Below, one piece after another: positions 17,398 to 25,909 of a DNA stretch of 64,000 nucleotides. The position numbers and the translations under genes were made by a program. Each line of letters starts with the position of its first letter. The stretch's first letter is position 1. Where the stretch lies: NCBI GenBank assembly GCA_021203065.1, contig JAJQBX010000010.1, positions 48,645-112,644 on the forward strand, written 5' to 3'. This stretch comes from Oscillospiraceae bacterium (GTDB lineage Bacteria > Bacillota > Clostridia > Oscillospirales > Ruminococcaceae). The notes below the pieces were generated by a model that saw only the letters and a list, made by a program, of their open reading frames with translations, made no database searches and was not told where the DNA came from.

Positions 17398-18669
17398 CTA
17401 ATCGTCAGAAACAGTCAGCACTCCAACCTGTCCCAAGACCCTTTCCGCTTCATCAGAATCAAGCTCTCCTACCGAGCCCATCTTCTTTTGTATAATGTCG
17501 GAGCGGTGCTTGAGCTCGTCGACACCACTGCGCGCCGAGTCAAGCTGCTTCATGACCTTGTCGATCTGAGTGCCGAACTTCTGATACTGTGCCTTGACCG
17601 CCATGAGGAGCTTGAGGACTTCTGCACTCTTTTCATTGAGGGCGACGTTTGCAAAGCCCACTCTTAAGCTGTTTAAGAGCGCAGTTATCGTTGTCGGTCC
17701 TGCTATCATTATCTTCTCGCTTGCCTGACACCATTCGGAAAGACCGTCGATACGGAGGACTTCGGCATAGAGTCCCTCTGTCGGGAGGAACATGATGGCA
17801 AAGTCGGTTGTGTATGGCGGGTCGATATACTTTGAAGAAATGCTCTTCGCTTCAGCCTTGATGCGCTGCTCAAGCTCCTTTACTCCTGCCGCCACGGCTG
17901 TCGGGTCGCAGGCTTCGGAAGCGTCGAGGATCTTATTATAGATGTCGGACGGCATCTTTGAGTCAATCGGGAGGTATGTAAACGACTTCTTGTCGCCTGT
18001 ACTCGACGGGAGCTTCACGGCGAATTCCACCCTGTCGGAAGAGCCACGCTTTGTGGCGACGTTCTTTTCGTACTGGGATGATGACATGGTGTCCTCGAGT
18101 ATCGCCGCCAACTGCTGCTCGCCCCAGATTCCCCTTGTCTTGACGTTCGAAAGGGTGCGGTTAAGATCCTGAACCCCTCCCGAAAGCTGATTGAGCTCGC
18201 CAAGGGTCTTGTAGAGCTCACTCAGCTGTTCACCAATCTGCTTGAAGTTTGAGTCGAGGCGTTCGTTGAGGGTTTTCTGCATCTTCTCGTCAACGACGCC
18301 CTTTATCTCGCCGAGCTTCTCGTTCATTGTGGTTCTCACGCTGTTGAAGCCGTTTTCCATCGTCTCGATCTGGGAGCGGCGGAATGAGTTTATAGTGTTC
18401 GACATCTCTTCCCGGTTGTCGGAAAGGGACTTTGAAAGCTCCTGCCTGAGGATCTGGTCGGAGGTGAGCTGAGAATTCTGTAGTCCCTCGAGCTGGGCTT
18501 TTATCTCGCTCAGAGGCTTTCCGGTCTCCCTTATCTCCGAGAGAATTCGCTCATTCTCCTGAGAGTTGTCCCTCTGGGCGTTCTTTTTTCCGAAATAAAT
18601 GACCGCTCCGAGAGTTCCTCCAAGAAGAATTATAGCCACGACGAGTAAAACTATCGTCAGAGTCTGCAT
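17398..18669 (-). CDS. rmuC: RmuC-family DNA recombination protein
   Basis: 423 residues: one N-terminal membrane helix (TLTIVLLVVAIILLGGTLGAV), a long coiled coil (about 35-165, rich in Glu/Gln/Arg heptads), then the RmuC nuclease-like domain with RGIWGEQQLAAILED, VEFAVKLP, LPIDSKMPSD (the conserved PIDSKFP-type motif) and FLPTEGLYAEVLR. RmuC limits rearrangements between inverted repeats, a role that fits a genome full of such repeats, though this link is only inference. No operon partner apart from a small membrane protein gene 27 bp upstream. Confidence 0.92.
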   Translation of the reverse strand: MQTLTIVLLVVAIILLGGTLGAVIYFGKKNAQRDNSQENERILSEIRETGKPLSEIKAQLEGLQNSQLTSDQILRQELSKSLSDNREEMSNTINSFRRSQIETMENGFNSVRTTMNEKLGEIKGVVDEKMQKTLNERLDSNFKQIGEQLSELYKTLGELNQLSGGVQDLNRTLSNVKTRGIWGEQQLAAILEDTMSSSQYEKNVATKRGSSDRVEFAVKLPSSTGDKKSFTYLPIDSKMPSDIYNKILDASEACDPTAVAAGVKELEQRIKAEAKSISSKYIDPPYTTDFAIMFLPTEGLYAEVLRIDGLSEWCQASEKIMIAGPTTITALLNSLRVGFANVALNEKSAEVLKLLMAVKAQYQKFGTQIDKVMKQLDSARSGVDELKHRSDIIQKKMGSVGELDSDEAERVLGQVGVLTVSDD

Positions 18670-18696
18670 GATTCAAACTTCCTTTCAAGAATGATT

Positions 18697-18894
18697 CTAA
18701 CTTGCTTGCTTAAATGTCTTGCAATGCTCGTTATTTTTTGATATAATGTTGGTATCGGTTGCTGTAAACTCAATCTGAGCCCTCATAGCCTGAGCCTCTT
18801 TCTCGTCGTTATAGTTCTGTATGATGAGAAGACCCTCTCTGAGCTTGTAGACTCCGATTATTCCAAGTGCAAGTGCTGCCAAGTATGTAAGCAT
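18697..18894 (-). CDS. Small membrane protein of unknown function
   Basis: 65 residues, one N-terminal hydrophobic helix (LTYLAALALGIIGVYKL) and a polar tail. AAAGGCGGC lies 7-9 bases ahead of the ATG. It is in the same orientation as rmuC and 27 bp upstream of it, so probably cotranscribed. I do not recognise a family. A hairpin GTCCG/CGGAC at 18950-18965 lies upstream. Confidence 0.5.
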   Translation of the reverse strand: MLTYLAALALGIIGVYKLREGLLIIQNYNDEKEAQAMRAQIEFTATDTNIISKNNEHCKTFKQAS

Positions 18895-19031
18895 AATGAT
18901 GCCGCCTTTCTTTTAAACTAACACCATTATACTATACAGTTTGTCCGTTTATTCGGACTATAACCCGACTTTATTCGATTTTCAGTACTATTTTTGGTAC
19001 TTCGAAGATATTTTTTGCAGGAGTGAGCGAT

Positions 19032-19574
19032 TTGTCCGAGATAAAACTCATTGCCGGAGTCAGCGTGAACGCCGATTCCATCAAAAAAGAATACAGAATA
19101 GACAGTGGCTGGCTCACCCTCACCCTTTCCGCCGAGGATTACAGGAGCTTTTTCAGACAGGCTGTTGACAAGCTCACTGAGCCGATGTTCTTCTTCATCG
19201 AAATTCCCGACGGCGATTCGGACGAATATCTGACGTACTACCTCAACTGCACCGTTCCGGTTGCAAAGGCTATCTTGAAGAGATACGGCGGCATTTTATT
19301 CTCCGACGGCGTCATCCGCTTCGGCTTCGGAAGCGAAGAGGGCGACGAGATATACATGCAGGAATTCCAACGCCTTGGCATCTACTCTAACAGTTTATCA
19401 AAATTCGAGCCGATTGTAAAGTCCCTCGGCTATAAAAATAATCCCGAAGCCCTGACTATCTGGGACGTACTCAGCGACGATAACCCCGGAATGAGGGAAT
19501 GCGTCGAGTGCGATGATGAGGGGTTTGAGGATATTGTGGAAAATCTTACGGAAGTGGGACTCTACTTGGGGTGA
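19032..19574 (+). CDS. Hypothetical cytosolic protein
   Basis: About 180 residues, acidic, without signal peptide or membrane helix. The N-terminal half has alternating strands (SGWLTLTLSAEDYRSFF, MFFFIEIPDG), the middle reads YGGILFSDGVIRFGFGS, and the C-terminus is Asp/Glu rich. AGGAG at 19019-19023 is 8 bases from a TTG at 19032, which I take as the start; a GTG at 19023 overlaps that ribosome binding site. I do not recognise the family. The stop codon is directly followed by a type A repeat. Confidence 0.6.
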   Translation: MSEIKLIAGVSVNADSIKKEYRIDSGWLTLTLSAEDYRSFFRQAVDKLTEPMFFFIEIPDGDSDEYLTYYLNCTVPVAKAILKRYGGILFSDGVIRFGFGSEEGDEIYMQEFQRLGIYSNSLSKFEPIVKSLGYKNNPEALTIWDVLSDDNPGMRECVECDDEGFEDIVENLTEVGLYLG

Positions 19575-19575
19575 A

Positions 19576-19619
19576 CCCCTCAGTCAGCTTCGCTGACAGC
19601 TCCCCTTGACAGGGGAGCC
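19576..19619 (-). repeat. GC-rich palindromic repeat, type A copy 4
   Basis: Minus-strand copy: GGCTCCCCTGTCAAGGGGAG, stem TGTCAGC/GCTGACTG, then AGGGG. It lies 2 bp after a stop codon. Confidence 0.75.
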
Positions 19620-19678
19620 ATAAGCAATTCTAGTAAAAATCCGATTTACACATCGGAAACATATTGGAGGAATCATTT

Positions 19679-21202
19679 ATGGCTTACATTATAGGTGTAG
19701 ACATTGGAACAAGCGGAACTAAGACGGTTCTGTTTGACGAAATGGGTAAGGTTATCGCTTCAAAAACGATTGAGTACCCGATGTATCAGCCGAAGAACGG
19801 CTATGCGGAGCAGGACCCCGCTGATTGGGCTAATGCCGCAGTCGGGACTATCAAGGCTGTTGTCGCTGAAAGCGGAGTGAAGAAAGAGGATGTCAAGGGC
19901 ATCGGTCTTTCCGGACAGATGCACGGTCTTGTCATGCTCGACAAGGACAACGAGGTCATTCGCCGCTCAATCATCTGGTGCGACCAGAGAACTGCTAACG
20001 AAGTCGACGAGATGAATAGAATTCTTGGCAGAGACAAGCTCATCGAAATAACTGCTAACCCTGCCCTCACCGGCTGGACTGCCGCCAAGATTCTCTGGGT
20101 CAAGAATAACGAGCCTGAGAACTATGAGCGTTGCCGCCACATTCTTCTCCCGAAGGACTACATCAGATTCGTTCTTACTCACGAGTATGCAACTGAGGTT
20201 TCGGACGCTTCAGGAATGCAGCTACTTGACGTTCCGAAGAGAAACTGGTCGGAGGAGGTCATCTCCGCATTGGGATTCGACCGTTCGATGTTTGCAAACG
20301 TCTATGAGTCCTGCGAGGTGACAGGTGGTCTTACGAAAGAGATTGCCGAGACGGTCGGGCTCTGTGAGGGCACACCGGTTGTCGGCGGCGCAGGAGACAA
20401 TGCGGCTGCCGCTGTAGGAACCGGAGTCGTTGAGGACGGCAAGGCGTTCACAACAATCGGCACTTCCGGCGTTGTATTCGCTCACACTTCAAGCATTTCT
20501 ATAGATAAATTGGGCAGAGTCCACACCTGCTGTGCGGCAGTTCCGAACAGCTGGCACGTTATGGGCGTCACTCAGGGCGCAGGTCTTTCTCTCAAGTGGT
20601 TCAGAGACAACTTCTGCGGTGCTGAGAAAGAGACTGCCAAGCTGATGGACGTCGACGCATATTATCTCATGGACAAGGAGACCGCAACCGTCCCGATAGG
20701 CGCAAACCGTCTTCTCTACCTGCCGTACCTCATGGGAGAGAGAACCCCGCACCTCGATCCGGACGCAAGAGGCGTGTTCTTCGGTCTTTCCGCTATGCAC
20801 ACGAAAAAGGACATGCTCAGAGCCGTTATGGAGGGCGTTTCCTACTCGCTCCGTGACTGCGTTGAGGTATTCAGACAGATGGATATAAACGTCTCCGACA
20901 TGATGGCATGTGGCGGCGGCGGCACGAGCCCCATCTGGAGGCAGATGCTTGCCGACCTCTATAACTGCCCCGTAAAGACCGCTTCTTCGAAGGAGGGTCC
21001 CGCCCTCGGCGTAGCAATCCTCGCCGGAGTAGGCGCAGGCTTATATTCAAGCGTCCCCGAAGCCTGCCACGCCATCATCAAGACCGACAAGGTTCAGGAG
21101 CCCATCCCCGAAGACGTCCCGAAGTATGAGGAGTTCTATAAGCTCTATACCGAGATTTATCCGGCACTTAAGGGAGAGTTTAAGAAGCTCGCCTCACTGT
21201 AA
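19679..21202 (+). CDS. xylB: Xylulokinase
   Basis: 507-residue FGGY-family carbohydrate kinase that phosphorylates D-xylulose for the pentose phosphate pathway. N-terminal YIIGVDIGTSGTKTVLFD is the ATP-binding phosphate-1 motif; GLSGQMHGLVMLD and SIIWCDQRTANE are xylulokinase-specific; GAGDNAAAAVGTG carries the catalytic Asp; MACGGGGTSPIWRQMLADLY is the C-terminal FGGY signature. Start is the ATG at 19679, with GGAGGA 7 bases ahead; the longer TTG frame at 19664 would include the ribosome binding site. No xylose isomerase or regulator is adjacent. A strong terminator follows. Confidence 0.93.
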   Translation: MAYIIGVDIGTSGTKTVLFDEMGKVIASKTIEYPMYQPKNGYAEQDPADWANAAVGTIKAVVAESGVKKEDVKGIGLSGQMHGLVMLDKDNEVIRRSIIWCDQRTANEVDEMNRILGRDKLIEITANPALTGWTAAKILWVKNNEPENYERCRHILLPKDYIRFVLTHEYATEVSDASGMQLLDVPKRNWSEEVISALGFDRSMFANVYESCEVTGGLTKEIAETVGLCEGTPVVGGAGDNAAAAVGTGVVEDGKAFTTIGTSGVVFAHTSSISIDKLGRVHTCCAAVPNSWHVMGVTQGAGLSLKWFRDNFCGAEKETAKLMDVDAYYLMDKETATVPIGANRLLYLPYLMGERTPHLDPDARGVFFGLSAMHTKKDMLRAVMEGVSYSLRDCVEVFRQMDINVSDMMACGGGGTSPIWRQMLADLYNCPVKTASSKEGPALGVAILAGVGAGLYSSVPEACHAIIKTDKVQEPIPEDVPKYEEFYKLYTEIYPALKGEFKKLASL

Positions 21203-21215
21203 TTTAGTTGTGTTG

Positions 21216-21247
21216 AAATCGCCCACCATTGCGGTGGGCGATTTTTA
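21216..21247 (+). terminator. Rho-independent terminator after xylB
   Basis: AAATCGCCCACC/GGTGGGCGATTT hairpin with a five-base loop and trailing T residues. Confidence 0.9.
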
Positions 21248-21479
21248 CCTGAATAGTGGTCGCCGACGATATTGCCTTCGCTATCAGCATCCTCGCTTTG
21301 TCCAGTACCTTGCTTCATTCTTCTTTTAGATTTATGGCAGAAGTGACAGAATCCTCTTCCCCGCATAATCTGAACCAAGCCCCGCTCTTTCTCCCCGGCG
21401 GGGCTGAATAAACGGGTTCGATGTCGTCAAGAATAATGACATCATAACGTTTATTATCCTTGAAAGGAATGGTGATTTT

Positions 21480-21839
21480 ATGTCAATGCCGGTGTCGGTA
21501 TTAAGAGGAGAGATTTATTATGCGGATTTGAGCCCGGTCGTCGGCTCGGAGCAAGGCGGGATTCGTCCAGTACTTATTGTCCAGAACGACGTTGGTAACC
21601 GTCATTCGCCGACGGTCATCGCCGCAGCTATCACGAGTCAGAGGGAGAAAACCCATCTTCCAACCCACATCGAGATAGATTCTTCTTCCTGTGGGCTCGC
21701 AAAAGACAGTATCGTGCTTCTTGAACAGATCCGCACTATAGACAAAAAGCGTCTCAAGGAACGGATGGGAGTATTGGATCAGACCTCTATGAGCAAAATA
21801 AATCAGGCACTCGCTGTAAGCTTGGGAATGGGTTCTTAG
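21480..21839 (+). CDS. MazF/PemK-family endoribonuclease toxin (EndoA-like)
   Basis: 119 residues with the full MazF fold: LRGEIYYADLSPVVGSEQGG and RPVLIVQNDVGNRHSPTVIAA at the N-terminus, ITSQ(R) for the catalytic Thr/Ser, and LLEQIRTIDKKRL, as in Bacillus EndoA. It cleaves mRNA at short motifs when free of antitoxin. No antitoxin gene is visible in the 280 bp upstream or immediately downstream, so it is an orphan in this window, as happens in several Clostridia. AAAGGA lies 11 bases before the ATG. It converges with the RicT gene, 22 bp away. Confidence 0.9.
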   Translation: MSMPVSVLRGEIYYADLSPVVGSEQGGIRPVLIVQNDVGNRHSPTVIAAAITSQREKTHLPTHIEIDSSSCGLAKDSIVLLEQIRTIDKKRLKERMGVLDQTSMSKINQALAVSLGMGS

Positions 21840-21861
21840 CTTTAGCTTGTGCCTGAACGGC

Positions 21862-22722
21862 TTATTTTTCTAAATCCTTGAGAGCCTTGAGCTCCTCACG
21901 GGAAACCTTTATGACCGCATCCTTTATGACGGTGAGCTTGTCACGCTCGAAGACGGTTGTGCCCTCTGAGCCGTCAAGCTTGACGGTGATTTTGCCGGAA
22001 ATCAGGTTGGCATCCGTTACCGTTCCCCGTCCTGACGGAGTGTTGACGAGTGCCCCGACCTTGGGAGTGATCTTCAGAAGCTCCTCATAGCCGTCCTGCT
22101 CGTACTTAAGACAGCACATCAGCCTGCCGCATGCGCCCGAGATTTTTGTAGGATTGAGGGACAAGCCCTGCTCCTTTGCCATTCTGATTGAGACCGGCTG
22201 GAATTCGCCAAGGAAGCTTGCGCAGCAGAACTGCCTGCCGCATACTCCCAAGCCGCCCATCATCTTGGCTTCGTCTCTGACACCTATCTGCCTCAGCTCT
22301 ATTCTCGTATGGAAAACGGACGCCAAGTCCTTTACGAGCTCCCGGAAGTCAACCCTGTTCTCCGCAGTGAAGTAGAAGAGAAGCTTTGAATTGTCGAAGG
22401 TGCACTCAACGTCGACGAGGTTCATCTTGAGCCCATAGTGGGCAATCTTTCTCTCGCAGATGTCGGCGGCGTCTGCCTCTTTAATCTTGTTTCTCTCGAT
22501 CTGCTTGAAATCGTCCTCGGTGGCAATCCGGATAATCGTTTTGAGGGGCGGGACAATCTCACTGTCCTCGACCATCTTGTTTGCGAGAACGACATTCCCG
22601 CACTCAACGCCCCGGGCGGTCTCGACAATCACCTTCGTCCCGACAGGAATCTCAGCCCCATCAGGAGAGAAGTAGTAGACCTTCCCGACACTCTTGAATC
22701 TTACTCCTATTATTTCAGTCAT
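21862..22722 (-). CDS. ricT: RicT (YaaT), PSP1-domain regulator of RNase Y and sporulation
   Basis: 286 residues, PSP1 C-terminal-type domain. Conserved cysteine clusters GGLGVCGRQFCCASFL and SGACGRLMCCLKYEQ are the [4Fe-4S] ligands of the RicA-RicF-RicT complex, which directs RNase Y maturation of polycistronic mRNA and affects sporulation and competence. The N-terminal half (KSVGKVYYFSPDG, VECGNV) is also typical. The Firmicutes gene order darA-holB-ricT is kept here, which supports the call. Confidence 0.93.
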   Translation of the reverse strand: MTEIIGVRFKSVGKVYYFSPDGAEIPVGTKVIVETARGVECGNVVLANKMVEDSEIVPPLKTIIRIATEDDFKQIERNKIKEADAADICERKIAHYGLKMNLVDVECTFDNSKLLFYFTAENRVDFRELVKDLASVFHTRIELRQIGVRDEAKMMGGLGVCGRQFCCASFLGEFQPVSIRMAKEQGLSLNPTKISGACGRLMCCLKYEQDGYEELLKITPKVGALVNTPSGRGTVTDANLISGKITVKLDGSEGTTVFERDKLTVIKDAVIKVSREELKALKDLEK

Positions 22723-22777
22723 TTCTGTTATCCCCGTTTTGCGACGGGGTCCTTTCTTGTATACTTATCTTATATAG

Positions 22778-23737
22778 TTACAGTCTGCCTGTCAATTTCG
22801 CTCCCAGATCCGCCATAGTCAGCCCGACTCCCGCATTGCCTTTCAGTTTTTTGGTCGCTTCAAGGGCTCTGTCGTACATAAGCATCAGGGCTTTGGTTCC
22901 GGTGGTGTCGCCAAGCTTGCGGGCTTCGGATGAGTAGAAGCTCTGGTCCTCATAGCCTTGCTTGCGCTTTATCGCTTCGGAGAGGACCTTTGAGAGCTCG
23001 GTGGTGAGCTCCACTGCCGTCGCTCTGTCTGTCTCGTTGAGAAGCTTCATGAGGGCATATTCGTCCGACCTGCAGAGGGCTTCGGAGACTGATTTTACTC
23101 TCAGATACAGCTCGTCGCTTCCACCGCTGAGATAGTCAATACACGCTCCGATGTTGCCGCCAAAGAGCTGATAGGCACGTCTGGCATCCTGCTTGGGGAT
23201 GTTTCTCTCAGCCAATGCCGCAACCACGTCTTCCTCCGACGCTTCCGGGACATTTATGACAATCGCCCTTGAGCGAACTGTGGGGAGGACGTTTTCGAGC
23301 TTTTCGGCAGTCATAATTATGATGACGTGGTCTGGCGGCTCTTCGAAAATCTTTAGAAGAGTGTTCTGCGCCGCAGGAAGAGCCTTGTCGATGTCGGGGA
23401 GGATATATATCTTATAACCGCCCTCGTTCGAGGCGATATATGCGTCGCTGATGAGCGGTCGCAGGTCGTCGGCACGATAGTTGCCCGACTTCCCGCTTGC
23501 CGAAACGGTGATGACATCCGGGTGGGCGTTGTTTAAAATCATCCGGCAGTCCTTGCAGACACCGCAGGGAATCTCTCCCTGACCTCTGCATAGAATCTCG
23601 AGAGCCATATACTTCGCCGCAGTCTTTTTTCCGACGCCCCTGTCTCCGACCAGAAGAAACGAATGGCAGAGCCGGTCACGGCTTCTCATCGAGAGAACGA
23701 GCTCCGAAATCTGGTCTTTTGAGTAAATCCTCAGCAT
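22778..23737 (-). CDS. holB: DNA polymerase III delta-prime subunit
   Basis: 319-residue clamp-loader subunit. N-terminal AAA+ domain with the ATP-site remnant GDRGVGKKTAA, zinc-binding cysteines in CRGQGEIPCGVCKDCRMI, Walker B-like ILPDIDKALPAAQNTLLK and sensor/SRC-type TVRSRAIVINVP. The delta-prime subunit binds the beta clamp loader and does not hydrolyse ATP itself. It ends 55 bp before ricT and starts one base into the stop of darA. Confidence 0.92.
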   Translation of the reverse strand: MLRIYSKDQISELVLSMRSRDRLCHSFLLVGDRGVGKKTAAKYMALEILCRGQGEIPCGVCKDCRMILNNAHPDVITVSASGKSGNYRADDLRPLISDAYIASNEGGYKIYILPDIDKALPAAQNTLLKIFEEPPDHVIIIMTAEKLENVLPTVRSRAIVINVPEASEEDVVAALAERNIPKQDARRAYQLFGGNIGACIDYLSGGSDELYLRVKSVSEALCRSDEYALMKLLNETDRATAVELTTELSKVLSEAIKRKQGYEDQSFYSSEARKLGDTTGTKALMLMYDRALEATKKLKGNAGVGLTMADLGAKLTGRL

Positions 23738-24054
23738 CAGAATTTCTCGAACCTGTCGACGTCGGTGACGAATATCGTTGCGCCGCCAATTGTGACCTCG
23801 AGCGGTCTTGCGGCGAAATTGCCCCTTACAGCCGTTGTCGGGACATACTGCTTGCGCTTGCGGCAGTTGTGCTTGATTATCTCGATGCAGTCCTCAAGCT
23901 GTTCATCCTCAACGCAGATTAAAAGCGTCGAGTTCCCCGAACGCAGGAAGCCGCCGGTGGACGAGAGCCTTGTTGACTGATGCCCGGCAGTGTTCAGAGC
24001 GTCGGAAACGCCTCTGAAATCGTCATCATTTATAACAGCAAATATCAGCTTCAT
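23737..24054 (-). CDS. darA: Cyclic-di-AMP receptor DarA/PstA (PII-like)
   Basis: 105-residue PII-like protein of the DarA/PstA/YaaQ family, which binds cyclic di-AMP as a trimer. Visible: MKLIFAVINDDDFRGVSDAL, the STGGFLRSGNSTLLICVE segment that contacts the nucleotide, and the B-loop PLEVTIGGATIFVTDVDRF. Partner of the bound receptor is still poorly known. First gene of the darA-holB-ricT run. Confidence 0.93.
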   Translation of the reverse strand: MKLIFAVINDDDFRGVSDALNTAGHQSTRLSSTGGFLRSGNSTLLICVEDEQLEDCIEIIKHNCRKRKQYVPTTAVRGNFAARPLEVTIGGATIFVTDVDRFEKF

Positions 24055-24150
24055 GTAATCAGGCTCCTTAATTGCGGCAAAGTGCCACTTGATAATGCTA
24101 TTATAACACAGCTCCGGGAAAAATGCAACGACCAGCCATCTTTTTTACAA

Positions 24151-24342
24151 TCAAAGATATTTCCGCATTGCGTTAATGTCGTCAAGGATTTCGAACCGCT
24201 CGACCTCTGCGGCGTAGATTCGCCTCTGGAGCGACTTTCTTTCGTTGACGTTTCGTTCCGTCTCAAGGCGTGCCTTGAGCTTTTCCATATGCCGGGCTAA
24301 CTTCTCTGCCTCTTTTTCATAGCTTTCAATCAGTTCTTTCAA
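24151..24342 (-). CDS. Small coiled-coil protein of unknown function
   Basis: About 63 residues, almost entirely helical heptads (ESYEKEAEKLARHMEKLKAR, RIYAAEVERFEILDDIN). GGAGG at about 24351-24355 is 8 bases ahead of a TTG at 24342, which I take as the start; an upstream ATG at 24357 would place that site inside the gene. No recognised family. Divergent from the DUF896 gene. Confidence 0.55.
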   Translation of the reverse strand: MKELIESYEKEAEKLARHMEKLKARLETERNVNERKSLQRRIYAAEVERFEILDDINAMRKYL

Positions 24343-24467
24343 AAATTTTACCTCCATCAATATTAGAACTATTGTTCTTGCAATATCAATGATAGCAGAA
24401 AAAATGTTTTTGTCAAGCGAAGTCAGGGTAAATCTTCGGACTCAAACAAAAAATTTTGAAGTTGGGA

Positions 24468-24496
24468 TTGAAATTATCCGGCAGGCGTGATATACT
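24468..24496 (+). promoter_or_regulatory. Sigma-A promoter of the DUF896-WYL operon
   Basis: TTGAAA, 17-bp spacer, TATACT; start site near 24503, only about 25 bp ahead of the TTG start codon. Confidence 0.75.
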
Positions 24497-24527
24497 TTTT
24501 CTATTCCCGATGGTTGGAGCTGATAAT

Positions 24528-24728
24528 TTGGAACAGAAAAAGATAGCAAGAATAAATTTCTTGGCGAAAAAATCCCGTGAAGAGGGCTTGACTCCGGAGG
24601 AAAAGGAGGAGCAGCAGCTTCTTCGGGACGAATACCGTGCCGCAATCAGGGCAAGTCTCACTGCGACTCTTGACCACATTGAATTCGAAGAGTACAAGGA
24701 AAGTCTCAATCCAAAAGGAGGATGCTGA
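24528..24728 (+). CDS. DUF896 (YnzC-like) small protein
   Basis: 66 residues, matching DUF896 throughout: [42 protein letters not shown]. Such proteins are helical hairpins of unknown function; in Bacillus ynzC is in the LexA-controlled yneA operon. The start is TTG at 24528 with GGAG 8 bases ahead; a longer frame from 24456 begins upstream of the mapped promoter elements. The final codons overlap the AAAGGAGG site of the WYL gene, so the two are coupled. Confidence 0.88.
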   Translation: MEQKKIARINFLAKKSREEGLTPEEKEEQQLLRDEYRAAIRASLTATLDHIEFEEYKESLNPKGGC

Positions 24729-24732
24729 CATT

Positions 24733-25725
24733 ATGTTTGAACCAAGACCGAAAATTAAGCTTCTCATGCTGCAGAAGATTCTTCTTGAAAACACCGACCC
24801 CGAGCATTCCCTGTCCGGCAACGACATAATCAGAATCCTTGGCGAATATGGCATCAACGTCGAAAGAAAGTCCGTCTATGACGACATCGACACCCTCGTC
24901 CAGTCGGGAATGGACATCGTGACCGAGCGCAGAGGGCATGCAAACTACTACTATGTGAATTCGAGGACATTTCAGGACGAAGAGCTGATGATTCTTGTAA
25001 ACACCGTTGCCTCCTCGAAATTCTTAACAAAAAAGAAGTCGGACGAGCTCATTTCAAAGCTCAAGACCTTGACCAGCAAATATCAGGCGCAGTCGCTTTC
25101 CCGTACAATCTATGTCGACGGGCGGTCTAAGTCTAATAACGAGCGTATATACTACTCTATAAACGCAATTCACGAGGCTATCGTCGCCGGAAAGCAGATC
25201 ACTTTCCACTACACCGAGTATGACATCACTTTGAAGAGAAAGTACCGCCGTGGCGGGCAGCTCTATGCCGTCTCGCCGATATATCTTATCTCCGACAGCG
25301 ACTATTACTACTTAACCGCCTACAATCCCCAGCACGACGACATTTCCAATTTCCGCATCGACAAGATGGCTGACGTCAGCATTTCCGACGAGCCAAGGGT
25401 GGATTTGAGCCCTGAGCAGATTGAAAGAGCAAAAGAGCTCCGCACCATGTTCGGCGCATTCGCCCGTGAAAGCTCGACCGTCACCCTTAAGATGACCAAC
25501 AAGCCCTATGTAATAGGCGTTCTCGTCGACAAATACGGCTCAAATCTTCGGATAAACCGCACCTCCGAGGACAAATTCACCGTCCGCCTCGAAGCCCAGA
25601 TAAGCCCCGCATTCTACGCATGGCTCTTCTCGTTCGGAGAAGACGCAGAGGTAGTTGAGCCGGAGTGGGTCAGGAATGAGGCAAAGGGGCAGATTGAGAA
25701 GATGATGGCGGTGTACAAAGCGTAA
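24733..25725 (+). CDS. WYL-domain transcriptional regulator (HTH + WYL)
   Basis: 330 residues. N-terminal winged HTH of the DeoR/HTH_11 type (residues about 5-70: LLMLQKILLENTDPEHSLSG, VERKSVYDDIDTLVQSG), followed by a WYL ligand-sensing domain (ITFHYTEYD, YAVSPIYLISDSDYYYLTAY, ISNFRIDKM) and the C-terminal WCX extension. WYL domains bind nucleic acids or nucleotides, and such regulators often control DNA-damage, defence or phage-like genes. Start ATG 24733 has AAAGGAGG upstream. Targets are not evident from position. Confidence 0.9.
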   Translation: MFEPRPKIKLLMLQKILLENTDPEHSLSGNDIIRILGEYGINVERKSVYDDIDTLVQSGMDIVTERRGHANYYYVNSRTFQDEELMILVNTVASSKFLTKKKSDELISKLKTLTSKYQAQSLSRTIYVDGRSKSNNERIYYSINAIHEAIVAGKQITFHYTEYDITLKRKYRRGGQLYAVSPIYLISDSDYYYLTAYNPQHDDISNFRIDKMADVSISDEPRVDLSPEQIERAKELRTMFGAFARESSTVTLKMTNKPYVIGVLVDKYGSNLRINRTSEDKFTVRLEAQISPAFYAWLFSFGEDAEVVEPEWVRNEAKGQIEKMMAVYKA

Positions 25726-25727
25726 TC

Positions 25728-25841
25728 GAAGTTTGGCTTCGCCAAACTTGCTATTTTCGGCGTTGCCGAAAATAGCACCCCTCAGTCGCCTGCGCTGAAG
25801 TTCGCTTGCGAACTTCTTCGCTCACCCTTGACAGGGGAGCC
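25728..25841 (-). repeat. GC-rich palindromic repeat, type A copy 5, with extra hairpins
   Basis: Minus-strand copy: GGCTCCCCTGTCAAGGGTGA with an inserted AAGTTCGCTTGCGAACTT hairpin, the CTGAGGGG tail, then two more hairpins (CTATTTTCGG/CCGAAAATAG and AAGTTTGG/CCAAACTT). It starts 3 bp after the stop codon of the WYL gene. Confidence 0.7.
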
Positions 25842-25860
25842 ATAAGTGCGCCATCACAAC

Positions 25861-25894
25861 TAATTACGAATTACGAATTAAGAATTACGAATTG
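25861..25894. repeat. AT-rich ATTACGAATT repeat
   Basis: Three to four direct units of ATTACGAATT or AATTAAGAATT ending just ahead of the GGAGG site of the next gene. Confidence 0.65.
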
Positions 25895-25909
25895 AAACCG
25901 GAGGTTTCT

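Noticed and set aside
21378..21408. AGCCCCGC/GCGGGGCT hairpin upstream of mazF as a terminator
   Set aside because: No T-tract on either strand; xylB already has a proper terminator at 21216. It may be a structured leader, but nothing supports a specific role.
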